Origin: Streptomyces sp. MMBL 11-1
GTDB taxonomy: Bacteria; Actinomycetota; Actinomycetes; Streptomycetales; Streptomycetaceae
Assembly (NCBI RefSeq): GCF_028622875.1
Contig: NZ_CP117709.1
Location: 4,095,001-4,159,000 of the forward strand
Length of the DNA stretch: 64,000 bases
Direction of reading: 5' to 3'
Below are positions 25,224 to 32,010 of this stretch, one piece after another. Numbering within the stretch: the stretch's first letter is position 1; each line of letters starts with the position of its first letter. The notes below the pieces were generated by a model, which ran no database searches, was not told where the DNA came from, and was given only the letters and a program-made list of their open reading frames with translations. A program made the translations under genes and the position numbers.

Positions 25224-26951
25224 TTGCAGGCCGACACGTGTGACGACGGCATGCCGTCGTTCTTCGACCCGAAGACCGTCGCGGCCCTGTTCGACGGGCA
25301 TCCGGCCGCCGTCGCCATCCTCGACCACGATCTCCGCTACACCTACGTCAACCCGTCCCTCGAACGGATCAACGGCCTCCCCGCCGACTCCCACATCGGG
25401 CGGACGATCTCCCAGACGCTGCCAGGGCTGCGCGGCCAGGCCTCCCTCCTGCGTGCCGTCCTGGCCGACGGGAAGCCTCGCGAGGAGACGATTCAGGGGC
25501 AGACCTGGGCGGTGGACGAGACGGCCGACGAGCGGTTCTGGCGCGCCACGTACAGCCGTCTGGACTGGGGCGGGGCGGCCTGCGGCCTGATGGCGATCGT
25601 CGTCGAGATCACCGACGTCACCCGTCAGCGCGAGGAGCTGGAGGAGGCGCGCGGCCATGTCACCCTGCTGAGCACCGCCGCCGTCCGCATCGGCACGACG
25701 CTCGACATGGACACCACCTGTCGCGAACTCACCGCGTTCGTGGTGCCCGACTTCGCCGACGTCGCGGCGGTCGACGTGTTCCCGGCAGAGGTGGGGCACG
25801 CCGTACGCCGCCCGGAGCCCGGCGTCGTACGGCTCCGGCGGGCAGCCCTGCGGGGCGACGGCGACCTCGACGAGCAGGTGCAGCGGTTCGGCCACCCCGG
25901 GGAGTACGTCGACTTCGCGGCGGACTCCGCGGTGACCCGCTGCCTGGCGGAGAACGAGCCGGTCCTCGACCACTGGGAGGACCGCGGCACGGGGCGCAGC
26001 GCCGTCACCGCTGACCGGATCACCGCCTCCCGGGCGCTCGGGCTGCGCGAGGCGCTCGTCGTCCCGCTCACCGCCCGCAGCCGGCCGCTCGGGACCCTCA
26101 CCCTCGTCCGGGCGGACGGCTCACCCCCCTTCAGCGACCGGGACGTGGCGGTCGCCCGCGAGATCGCCGTCCGCGCGGGCGTCGACCTCGACCACGCCCG
26201 TCGCTACGACCACGAGCACAGCATCGCCCGCGAACTCCAGCGCTCCCTGCTCTCCGAGCCCCGGGGACCCCACCCGCACGTCGAGATCGCCACCCGGTAC
26301 CGCCCCGCCGACGAGGGCGTCCTCGTCGGCGGCGACTGGTTCGACGTCGTGCCGCTCCAGGACGGCCGGCACCTCAAGGCGATGGGCGACGTGATGGGCC
26401 ACGGGGTGGAGGCGGCCGTCGCGATGAGCCAGTACCGCTCCCTGCTGCGGCTGCTGGCGGGGGAGGACCTGCCGCCCCACCAGATCCTGGAGCAGCTCGA
26501 CACCATGGTGGAGCGGTCGGGCGTGGACCGGGCGGCGACCTGTCTGCTCGCCGTCGTCGACCGGTTCGGCGGGGTGTGCGAGGTGGCCAGCGCGGGCCAT
26601 CTGCCCCCGGTCTTCATCGACCCGGGGGCCGCCGGGGCCCGGGTCGTGCCCGTGCCGGTGGGGCCGCCGCTCGGCACCGGGTTCGGCGGCTACCGGACCG
26701 CGTCCGTGCCCTGCGGCCCCGGGACCGTGCTGTTCATGTACACCGACGGCCTGGTGGAGCGCCGGGGTGAGGACATCGACGTGTCCGTGGGGCGGCTGGC
26801 GTCGCTGACCCTTCCGAGCGGCGGGCATCTGGAGGACCTGTTGGACCAGGTGCTGGACCGGTTCGGCGAGGACGCGGAGGACGACATCGCCGTACTGGCC
26901 TCCCGGATCCGCGAGGGCCCGCCGGTGGTGCGGCCGACCCCGCCGGAGTGA
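25224..26951 (+). CDS. PAS-GAF-SpoIIE (PP2C-type) phosphatase
   Basis: A cytoplasmic signalling phosphatase, probably acting on an anti-sigma-factor antagonist. In order: a PAS domain (about residues 15-130; LDHDLRYTYVNPSLERINGL), a GAF domain (about 150-325; LREALVVPLTARSRPLGTLT), and a C-terminal SpoIIE domain (about 335-560) with metal-binding GGDWFDVV, GDVMGHG, TCLLAVVD and YTDGLVE. No kinase (HATPase) domain is attached. The start is uncertain: TTG 25224 has GGGAGG at 7 bp; ATG 25182 or 25155 would add 14 or 23 residues but lacks a good ribosome-binding site. A strong convergent terminator follows. Confidence 0.88.
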   Translation: MQADTCDDGMPSFFDPKTVAALFDGHPAAVAILDHDLRYTYVNPSLERINGLPADSHIGRTISQTLPGLRGQASLLRAVLADGKPREETIQGQTWAVDETADERFWRATYSRLDWGGAACGLMAIVVEITDVTRQREELEEARGHVTLLSTAAVRIGTTLDMDTTCRELTAFVVPDFADVAAVDVFPAEVGHAVRRPEPGVVRLRRAALRGDGDLDEQVQRFGHPGEYVDFAADSAVTRCLAENEPVLDHWEDRGTGRSAVTADRITASRALGLREALVVPLTARSRPLGTLTLVRADGSPPFSDRDVAVAREIAVRAGVDLDHARRYDHEHSIARELQRSLLSEPRGPHPHVEIATRYRPADEGVLVGGDWFDVVPLQDGRHLKAMGDVMGHGVEAAVAMSQYRSLLRLLAGEDLPPHQILEQLDTMVERSGVDRAATCLLAVVDRFGGVCEVASAGHLPPVFIDPGAAGARVVPVPVGPPLGTGFGGYRTASVPCGPGTVLFMYTDGLVERRGEDIDVSVGRLASLTLPSGGHLEDLLDQVLDRFGEDAEDDIAVLASRIREGPPVVRPTPPE

Positions 26952-26958
26952 CGGAGGG

Positions 26959-26983
26959 GCGGCCCCCCGCGCGGGGGCCGCCG
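26959..26983. terminator. Bidirectional terminator hairpin
   Basis: GGCGGCCCCC (26959-26968) and GGGGGCCGCC (26974-26983) form a perfect 10-bp stem with a 5-nt loop in the 33-bp gap between two convergent genes. There is no T-run, as is common in Streptomyces. Confidence 0.75.
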
Positions 26984-26984
26984 C

Positions 26985-27230
26985 TCACGCCGCTTCCGGT
27001 TTCTCCTGCCGCCGGCCGCGCAGCTGCCGCAGTACGAGGGCGGCCGAGGTGATCAGCGGGAGCAGCCCCGCCACCGCGTCCGCGGTGTTCAGCTTGTCGT
27101 GCGCGCCCTTGGCCCGGCGGACCTGCTTGGACGCCCTGATGACCGCGAGCACGCTGCTGCCCAGGCTCAGCACGAGCCCGGCCTTGCCGCCGCGCGGGCC
27201 CTTGGCGGGCGCGGACCGGTTCTTCGCCAT
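26985..27230 (-). CDS. Small basic membrane-associated protein
   Basis: The 81-aa protein has a Lys/Arg-rich N-terminus (MAKNRSAPAKGPRGGK), a hydrophobic stretch (AGLVLSLGSSVLAVI), a polar middle (RRAKGAHDKLNTADAVA) and a second hydrophobic stretch (LLPLITSAALVLRQL). It is recognisable as a small Streptomyces hypothetical protein, but its function is unknown. Its ribosome-binding site lies in the 12-bp palindrome GGAGGTACCTCC (27232-27243), so translation may be tuned by pairing or dimerisation of that site. Confidence 0.75.
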   Translation of the reverse strand: MAKNRSAPAKGPRGGKAGLVLSLGSSVLAVIRASKQVRRAKGAHDKLNTADAVAGLLPLITSAALVLRQLRGRRQEKPEAA

Positions 27231-27324
27231 CGGAGGTACCTCCAGCCTGCGGACCGCCCCGTTCTCGGGGCGCCCTCCCCGTACACGTAACCGGGTGTCC
27301 GCCGCCCCCGCAAACCGGCCGCCC

Positions 27325-27942
27325 TCAGACGAACGCGTACGCCACCGTCGTCGCCGCGCCCAGGCCCGCGCCCGCCACGGTCTGGGTGACGGTGTGGTAG
27401 CCGAGGGCGACCCGGGACCAGCAGACCGCGCAGGTCAGCGCGTACGCGGCGAGCCACCAGGGGGAGTGCGTGACGGCGAGGAGGGAGACGGACGCCGAGG
27501 CCACCGCCGAGTCGACCGAGATCTTCCACACCGTGTTGACGGCCAGCAGGCCGACCGTCATCACCCACAGCGCGAGCATCGCGACGAGAATGCCGCGGGG
27601 CGCGTCGCCCAGCACCATCACCAGCGAGCCGGCGCCGATCGAGCCCAGGATCACGAAGAAGATCGGGGCCCGCTTGGTGCGGTCCACCACATGGCGGTCG
27701 CCCCAGGTGCCGCGCCCGCGCTCCCACTCGATGTACCCCGCCGGGATCAGCCCGGCGCAGAGCGCCCCGAGGAAGCCCCAGAGCAGCCCCGTCCAGTCGC
27801 CGCCCGCCGCCGCGAGGCCGATGGCGAGCATGCCCGCCAGCAGGACGTTGCGCGGCTGGAGGACGTCGGTGACGGTGCGCGCCACGGAGGTCGTGCGGGC
27901 GGAGGCGGTGGGGATCCCCTCGCCGGTCGTGGTGCCGGTCAT
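27325..27942 (-). CDS. PAP2-like membrane protein with altered catalytic motif
   Basis: The 205-aa product has about six hydrophobic segments and a C-terminal CWSRVALGYHTVTQTVAG, matching the SR-x5-H motif of PAP2-type lipid phosphatases (with Gln in the place often held by Asp). The preceding motif region reads WKISVDSAVAS. In related actinobacterial proteins this site normally carries a His after KIS-x, so the catalytic His seems replaced by Asp (inference from memory of the family). It may be inactive or altered. The ATG at 27942 follows the third copy of a 17-bp ribosome-binding-site/ATG repeat, so it is coupled to the upstream membrane gene. Confidence 0.7.
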   Translation of the reverse strand: MTGTTTGEGIPTASARTTSVARTVTDVLQPRNVLLAGMLAIGLAAAGGDWTGLLWGFLGALCAGLIPAGYIEWERGRGTWGDRHVVDRTKRAPIFFVILGSIGAGSLVMVLGDAPRGILVAMLALWVMTVGLLAVNTVWKISVDSAVASASVSLLAVTHSPWWLAAYALTCAVCWSRVALGYHTVTQTVAGAGLGAATTVAYAFV

Positions 27943-27991
27943 GCGTTCGTCTCCGTCATGCGCTTGTCTCCGTCATGCGTTCGTCTCCGTC
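27939..27991 (-). repeat. Triplicated 17-bp SD-ATG cassette with two hexapeptide mini-ORFs
   Basis: Three 17-bp units (27941-27957, 27958-27974, 27975-27991 on the plus strand) each read leftward as GACGGAGACGAACGCAT or a close variant. The first unit holds the end of the MAB_1171c-like gene (stop 27973-27975). ATG 27976 then opens MTETSA-stop, ATG 27959 opens MTETNA-stop, and ATG 27942 opens the PAP2-like gene. Each stop overlaps the next start as ATGA, and each ATG has GGAG upstream. This is a chain of three coupled termination-reinitiation sites. Confidence 0.85.
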
Positions 27992-29244
27992 GTGCGGGTG
28001 GTTTCGGCCGTCGCGGCCGCGAGGACCGCGCGGGCGCGCTCCTCGCCGACCGTCCGGTACGCGGCGGCGACCCGGACCAGCCGGGCCACCTCGCCGTCCT
28101 GGTCCGCCGCGTGCTGGGCGGCGACCGTCGCGGCTCCCCCGGCGGGCGCGCCGGAGGCCTTGGCGAGCAGGGCGGCGCGGATCCAGTAGGCGTCCGTGAG
28201 GGACTCGGCCCGGCGCGGGTCGTCCGTGTCGCGGGCGGCGGCCCGTCCGGCGGCGGCGAGGAGCGCGTCGGGCACGTAGTGGCGCAGCTTCTCGGCCGCG
28301 TCCGCGATGTCGGCGGCCCAGCGGTCCACCCGCAGGTCGGCCGGGACGTTGAACCGGGTCAGCTCGCGGGTCAGGGAGGCGGGCGGGTCGAACGGCTGGT
28401 CCGGGAACGCGGCCATCAGCTCGTACCAGAGGGCGTGCAGCCGGACCTGGGCACGCCACAGCCGGGCGCGGCGGGCGCCGGCCGCGAAGGCGGGGACGGA
28501 CGCGCCGAGGGCGAAGAAGGCGAACAGCACCAGCTGCGCGGCCTCGGTGACCTGGTCGAACCGGAGGGCGAACGCCTCGCTCGGCTCGTCCACCACACTG
28601 ATCCAGAGGAACAGGGTGCGGCTGACGGTGTAGCCGACGCCGATGATCATCGCGAACGTCATCATCCCGAGCCCGATGCGCAGATGGCGCCGCCGGGCGT
28701 CGAGGGTGGCCAGCGCCCACTGGAAGGCGCACACGGCGGACGCGGCCCCGAGGTAGAGGTAGAAGACGCTCATGTAGAGCGTGGCGCCCCCCTCCCCGGC
28801 GTGGTCGGAGACGAAGCGGTCCGAGGGCTCGGAGCGGTCGACGACGGTGAAGAAGAGGACGGTCAGCAGGATCAGCGTGGCGACGGAGGCCTTGGCCGCC
28901 AGCTTCTGCACGAGCCGCGCGAACCGTACGTGGCGGGGGACGGCGCCCGCTTCGGGGTAGCTGCCGTAGATGGCCACGATGTAGCTGAGGATGGCCAGAA
29001 TTGCCACCGTGGCGGTGTAGTGCTTGATGAGGACGGCGAGATCGGTGACGGCACTGTTGTTGAGACCGATGCGCACCGCCTCGGTCTTGGTCCACAGCGC
29101 GACGGCGAATCCGGCGTAGCAGCCCCACAGGGCGCGCCGTCTGCGGTCCTCCTCGTCGCCCCACAGGGCAGCGGGCATACGCCACAGGGCAACGGCCGTC
29201 ATCAGGCCGGCTATCAGGTAGCCGGCGAGATCGAGGGGGGTCAC
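27973..29244 (-). CDS. MAB_1171c-type multispan membrane protein
   Basis: The 423-aa protein has about seven transmembrane helices in the first 245 residues and a cytoplasmic helical C-terminus (about 250-423). Typical stretches are YLIAGLMTAVALWRMP at the N-terminus, EAVRIGLNNSAVTDLAVLIK and WYELMAAFPD. It matches the MAB_1171c family of putative transporters, which commonly follow an XRE regulator and an ImmA-like gene in Streptomyces (from memory). No transport substrate is known. It is 65 bp downstream of the ImmA-like gene and coupled to the PAP2-like gene. Confidence 0.85.
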   Translation of the reverse strand: MTPLDLAGYLIAGLMTAVALWRMPAALWGDEEDRRRRALWGCYAGFAVALWTKTEAVRIGLNNSAVTDLAVLIKHYTATVAILAILSYIVAIYGSYPEAGAVPRHVRFARLVQKLAAKASVATLILLTVLFFTVVDRSEPSDRFVSDHAGEGGATLYMSVFYLYLGAASAVCAFQWALATLDARRRHLRIGLGMMTFAMIIGVGYTVSRTLFLWISVVDEPSEAFALRFDQVTEAAQLVLFAFFALGASVPAFAAGARRARLWRAQVRLHALWYELMAAFPDQPFDPPASLTRELTRFNVPADLRVDRWAADIADAAEKLRHYVPDALLAAAGRAAARDTDDPRRAESLTDAYWIRAALLAKASGAPAGGAATVAAQHAADQDGEVARLVRVAAAYRTVGEERARAVLAAATAETTRTTETNA

Positions 29245-29309
29245 GGCGGTGTTCGTCCTCGGGGTCGGGAGCGCGGGGCGGGGGCCCGCGAGTGGGCCGG
29301 TGGCACGTG

Positions 29310-29897
29310 TCAGGCGTCGCCGGACCGTCGTCCGGGAAAGAGGCCGCGCCGTCGGTGGGCCACCGGGCGGGACAGGGAGTTGTCCAGCCGCCCCACCATG
29401 TCATCGGTGGTGAGGTCCCGCGCCATCCGGGGGATCAGGGAGGCACCGAATTCGGCCATGCGTTCGTCGTGGGTCGCGTACTGCGCACGGGCCTGGACGG
29501 TGCCGCCGCCGGAGGCGAAGGCCGCGGCGGCGGCCGGGGAGATCATCCGGGCGATCAGCGAGGTGTCGAAGACCGGGAGGAGCGCGCGGAGCTGTTCCGC
29601 GTCGAGCGTCGTCCCGTGGTCGAACCACTCGTGGCACAGCTCGTGCAGGATCACGTGCTGGGTCTGGTAGGCGGTCGGCCTGCGGCGGTAGAGGACGAGG
29701 CTGGTGCCGCCCGACTTCAGGCGCAGCCCGCAGGCGGCGTTGACGCGGGCGAGGCGGTCCGGCATCTCGTGCAGCCGGATCGTGCGCCCGCTCGCCTCCT
29801 CCATGTTCGCGACGAGCTTGTCCAGCGTGAAGGGAACCGGGATGGGCAGGTCGGCGAGCCCGGCCTCGCACTCTTTCCGCAGTTTCCGCAGGGACAT
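29310..29897 (-). CDS. ImmA/IrrE-like metallopeptidase-fold protein
   Basis: The 195-aa protein contains QTQHVILHELCHEWFDHGTT, an HExxH zinc site (HELCH), after a domain of the kind MEEASGRTIRLHEMPDRLAR. This is the ImmA/IrrE family that partners XRE repressors; in Streptomyces it is often called toxin component. It may cleave or sense the repressor. ATG 29897 begins MSLRKLRKECEAGL. The gene sits 10 bp after the XRE stop, so they are co-transcribed. Confidence 0.85.
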   Translation of the reverse strand: MSLRKLRKECEAGLADLPIPVPFTLDKLVANMEEASGRTIRLHEMPDRLARVNAACGLRLKSGGTSLVLYRRRPTAYQTQHVILHELCHEWFDHGTTLDAEQLRALLPVFDTSLIARMISPAAAAAFASGGGTVQARAQYATHDERMAEFGASLIPRMARDLTTDDMVGRLDNSLSRPVAHRRRGLFPGRRSGDA

Positions 29898-29907
29898 GGC
29901 CAAGACG

Positions 29908-30438
29908 CTACGCTGCCGGGCCCGCCGGGTGGTGGTGCACGGCGGAATCGTTGCCACCGCTTTGCCCTTCCGGGCCGTCCTTCTCCCGGGCCGCGTCCTC
30001 CAGCAGGGACAGGGCGAACCGCAGCAGCTCCGGCGGGAGCCCGTCGTCGTCCAGGCCCCGGCCGGCCAGGCCGCTGATCTCCCCGGTGCGCCGCTTGGCC
30101 AGGAACTGGAGTCCGGCGACGACGTCGTCGACGACCTCGGACTCCTCCTTGAAGAAGCGCCAGTCGACGCCGAACCCCAGGCCGAGGGCTTTGAGGATGT
30201 CCTCGGACGGCTGGGTGACCTTGCCGGCCAGGATGTTGGAGAAGTAGCTGTGCGACAGCGAGCCGCCGCGGTCGCGGACCAGCTCGGCGAAGACCCGGCC
30301 CGAGATCTTCTGTCCGGGGAAGGTCTTCTCGACCATGTACTCGACCTTTTCCCGCAGCGAGCCGAAGCGGGGAAGCTCGTCCGGACCGGGGGGTTCGACG
30401 GTTTCGGGACCGCGTTCGCCGCCGTCGTCCATGGCCAT
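29908..30438 (-). CDS. XRE-family transcriptional regulator
   Basis: The 176-aa protein has a helix-turn-helix region at about residues 25-95 (GSLREKVEYMVEKTF, GRVFAELVRDRGGSLSHSYF, SNILAGKVTQPSEDILKALG) and an acidic C-terminus. ATG 30438 was chosen because GGAGG lies 5 bp upstream; the frame is open to 30516 but that part is non-coding in appearance. It is first in a leftward operon with the ImmA-like, MAB_1171c-like and PAP2-like genes, so it probably controls them and itself. Confidence 0.85.
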   Translation of the reverse strand: MAMDDGGERGPETVEPPGPDELPRFGSLREKVEYMVEKTFPGQKISGRVFAELVRDRGGSLSHSYFSNILAGKVTQPSEDILKALGLGFGVDWRFFKEESEVVDDVVAGLQFLAKRRTGEISGLAGRGLDDDGLPPELLRFALSLLEDAAREKDGPEGQSGGNDSAVHHHPAGPAA

Positions 30439-30479
30439 CCGGGCCTCCACGATCACCTCGGAGTCGGAACTGAGCTTGC

Positions 30480-30504
30480 GTAAACACTCTACGTCACTGT
30501 TAAC
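30480..30504. promoter_or_regulatory. Inverted repeat upstream of the XRE operon
   Basis: GTAAACA (30480-30486) and TGTTAAC (30498-30504) form a 6-of-7 inverted repeat with an 11-bp spacer, 42 bp before the XRE ATG in an unusually AT-rich patch. It is a candidate autoregulatory operator. A possible -10 (TAGAGT, leftward) lies within it. Confidence 0.45.
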
Positions 30505-30507
30505 TCG

Positions 30508-30634
30508 AAAAAACACGGGCAGGGGACCACGAGGGGAGTCCCCTGCCCGTGAATGACCGTGTGCCCCGCGGCGCCCGGAGCGGCCTCCGGACAGGGGTGT
30601 AGCCCTTCACGACGGGGGATGCGTGAAGGGCTAC
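30508..30634 (-). ncRNA. Candidate small RNA or attenuated leader upstream of the XRE operon
   Basis: Leftward, TTGTCG (30670-30665), an 18-bp spacer and CATAAT (30646-30641) form a plausible promoter with a predicted start near 30634. The RNA would open with a perfect 13-bp hairpin (30622-30634 pairing with 30599-30611, 10-nt loop). It would close with a perfect 14-bp hairpin (30538-30551 with 30514-30527) followed by six U (30513-30508), a textbook intrinsic terminator and unusual in such high-GC DNA. The predicted length is about 127 nt. No good ORF lies inside. It could be a free sRNA, or a leader whose terminator gates the XRE operon 70 bp further on. Confidence 0.55.
30514..30551 (-). 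terminator. Intrinsic terminator with six-U tail (leftward)
   Basis: The 14-bp perfect stem (30514-30527 with 30538-30551), 10-nt loop and T6 on the leftward strand meet all intrinsic-terminator criteria. No T-run follows in the rightward direction. No known gene reads into it from the right, which is the main argument for the sRNA or leader at 30508-30634. Confidence 0.85.
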
Positions 30635-30669
30635 GCGTGCATTATGGCCCCGCGGTCCTCCCGACGACA

Positions 30670-30687
30670 ACTGACCGGTCGGTCAGT
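30670..30687. promoter_or_regulatory. Palindrome next to the candidate sRNA promoter
   Basis: ACTGACCG and CGGTCAGT flank a GT centre. The 18-bp site touches the proposed leftward -35 element and lies about 190 bp before the MerR-like gene. It resembles TetR-family operators, but no TetR gene is in the window. The rest of the 438-bp region between the XRE and MerR-like genes (30439-30876) holds the features listed here and no other ORF I can support. Confidence 0.45.
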
Positions 30688-30876
30688 GATCTGCGGCGGC
30701 GGATCCGCCGTGCCCTTCCCGGCGGCCCAAAACTGTTCCGGCCGCGATAGACATGGCCTGCCCGGGCGTTTAGGGTTTCTTGTGCAGTCACGTGAACCAG
30801 TGGTACGCAGCGGAGGCGCACCCCGCAGGCGTACGGCGCCCGGCTCCTCCGGTCGCGCGTGACGGAAGAGGTGCAG

Positions 30877-31224
30877 ATGCCCCCGGAGACCCCCTCGCAC
30901 GCCATCGACCGGCTCGACGACGACGATTACCCCGCCTACACGATGGGGCGAGCCGCCGAGATGATCGGTGCGACGCCGGGGTTCCTCCGGGCCATCGGCG
31001 AGGCCCGGCTGATCACCCCGCTGCGGTCCGAGGGCGGACACCGCCGCTACTCCCGCTACCAGTTGCGCATCGCCGCCCGCGCCCGGGACCTGGTCGACGC
31101 CGGCACGCCCATCGAGGCCGCCTGCCGCATCGTCATCCTGGAGGACCAGCTGGAGGAGGCGCTGCGCCTCAACGAGGAGCTGCGCGACCGGTCCGCCCGC
31201 ACCGGCGGTCCCGCCGGGCGCTGA
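30877..31224 (+). CDS. MerR-like HTH protein
   Basis: The 115-aa protein has a single MerR-type winged helix: [20 protein letters not shown], then [20 protein letters not shown], then [21 protein letters not shown] short Glu/Leu-rich coiled helix follows. It lacks the metal- or drug-binding C-terminal domain of full MerR regulators. ATG 30877 (AGAGG at 5 bp) is preferred; GTG 30859 would add six residues. It lies upstream of the cold-shock gene on the same strand, separated by a 337-bp gap. Confidence 0.82.
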   Translation: MPPETPSHAIDRLDDDDYPAYTMGRAAEMIGATPGFLRAIGEARLITPLRSEGGHRRYSRYQLRIAARARDLVDAGTPIEAACRIVILEDQLEEALRLNEELRDRSARTGGPAGR

Positions 31225-31561
31225 CGGCCGCCGGGCGTGGGATGCGCCGGCTCCGCGCGGCCCCGGAAAATATCTGCATTCGTCAGCACAGAATTTCGCG
31301 CAATGCGCGATGAGGCTTTTCTCTTCCCGATCTGTTCCGACACGGCCGGTGATATTAGGCACCTGCCTCTCCCGGTCCCCTCGTGCTAGTGTTGATCTCA
31401 GTTGCAGTTGTGGTTCCCAAAAACTTCAAGTGTTCTTGCCGGTCGGATGTCGGCGAGCACGCTTTTGTATTTCCGGTGTTCTTCCGGACGGGGTAATCAT
31501 CGCGGCGACGTGGGGCCCGCACAGTGTGGGCCCGCGGGCTCTGCCCCTAAGGAGATATGAC
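31225..31561 (+). promoter_or_regulatory. Promoter region and long structured leader of the cold-shock gene
   Basis: This 337-bp stretch has no ORF. It is AT-richer than the window (AATATCTGCATTCGTC, then TTCCCAAAAACTTCAAGTG). A plausible -10 (TAGTGT) lies at about 31387-31392, giving a leader of about 160 nt, as is typical for csp mRNAs. Just before the ribosome-binding site a hairpin forms (31513-31520 with 31526-31533, eight pairs with one G-U). The 12-bp sequence TGGGGCCCGCAC (31511-31522) recurs exactly at 31789-31800 in the terminator. Confidence 0.6.
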
Positions 31562-31765
31562 ATGGCTACTGGCACCGTGAAGTGGTTCAACGCGGAAAAG
31601 GGCTTCGGCTTCATCGAGCAGGACGGCGGCGGCGCCGACGTCTTCGCCCACTACAGCAACATCGCCGCCTCCGGCTTCCGTGAGCTGCAGGAGGGCCAGA
31701 AGGTGAACTTCGACGTCACGCAGGGCCAGAAGGGCCCGCAGGCCGAGAACATCACCCCCGCCTGA
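31562..31765 (+). CDS. Cold-shock protein (CspA family)
   Basis: This 67-aa single cold-shock domain has both RNA-binding motifs: [15 protein letters not shown] (RNP1) and DVFAHYSNI (RNP2). It binds single-stranded nucleic acid and acts as an RNA chaperone. The ATG has AAGGAG at ideal spacing. It is followed by a strong hairpin and then, 245 bp on, by a DEAD-box RNA helicase, a functional pairing for RNA unwinding in the cold. Confidence 0.97.
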   Translation: MATGTVKWFNAEKGFGFIEQDGGGADVFAHYSNIAASGFRELQEGQKVNFDVTQGQKGPQAENITPA

Positions 31766-31789
31766 TCACTCAGGCAGTACTGCGCAGCT

Positions 31790-31817
31790 GGGGCCCGCAC
31801 CTTGGGGTGCGGGCCCC
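31790..31817 (+). terminator. Terminator hairpin after the cold-shock gene
   Basis: GGGGCCCGCACC (31790-31801) pairs perfectly with GGTGCGGGCCCC (31806-31817) around a TTGG loop, 25 bp after the csp stop. There is no T-run. Its 5' arm repeats the leader sequence at 31512-31522, so leader and terminator could pair alternatively. Confidence 0.8.
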
Positions 31818-31859
31818 GGCTCGTTGTCGTTTCCGGGGCCCGCTCTGCGCGCCCCTCGA

Positions 31860-31911
31860 CGAAGCCGCGTCCGGTGCATTGTTTCCCGGCGGCCGGGCTT
31901 CGTTTTCTTTT
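31860..31911 (+). terminator. Possible attenuator in the helicase leader
   Basis: CGAAGCC (31860-31866) pairs with GGCTTCG (31896-31902), with further G/C pairing inside, and TTTTCTTTTG (31903-31912) follows. It lies about 100 bp before the helicase ATG and after the csp terminator, so it could control read-through into the helicase. The T-rich stretch is rare in this genome. Confidence 0.45.
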
Positions 31912-32010
31912 GTCATTTCATCGGCTCGTTCTTGCGATTCTGGGTGCCGTTCACGGTCGCTTCCCGAAAAAGAATCCCTCGATACGTGCCCCATCGAGGA
32001 AAGGTTCCAG

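Noticed and set aside
30599..30634. tRNA or tmRNA-like hairpin
   Set aside because: There is a single stem with no T-loop, anticodon arm or acceptor pattern.
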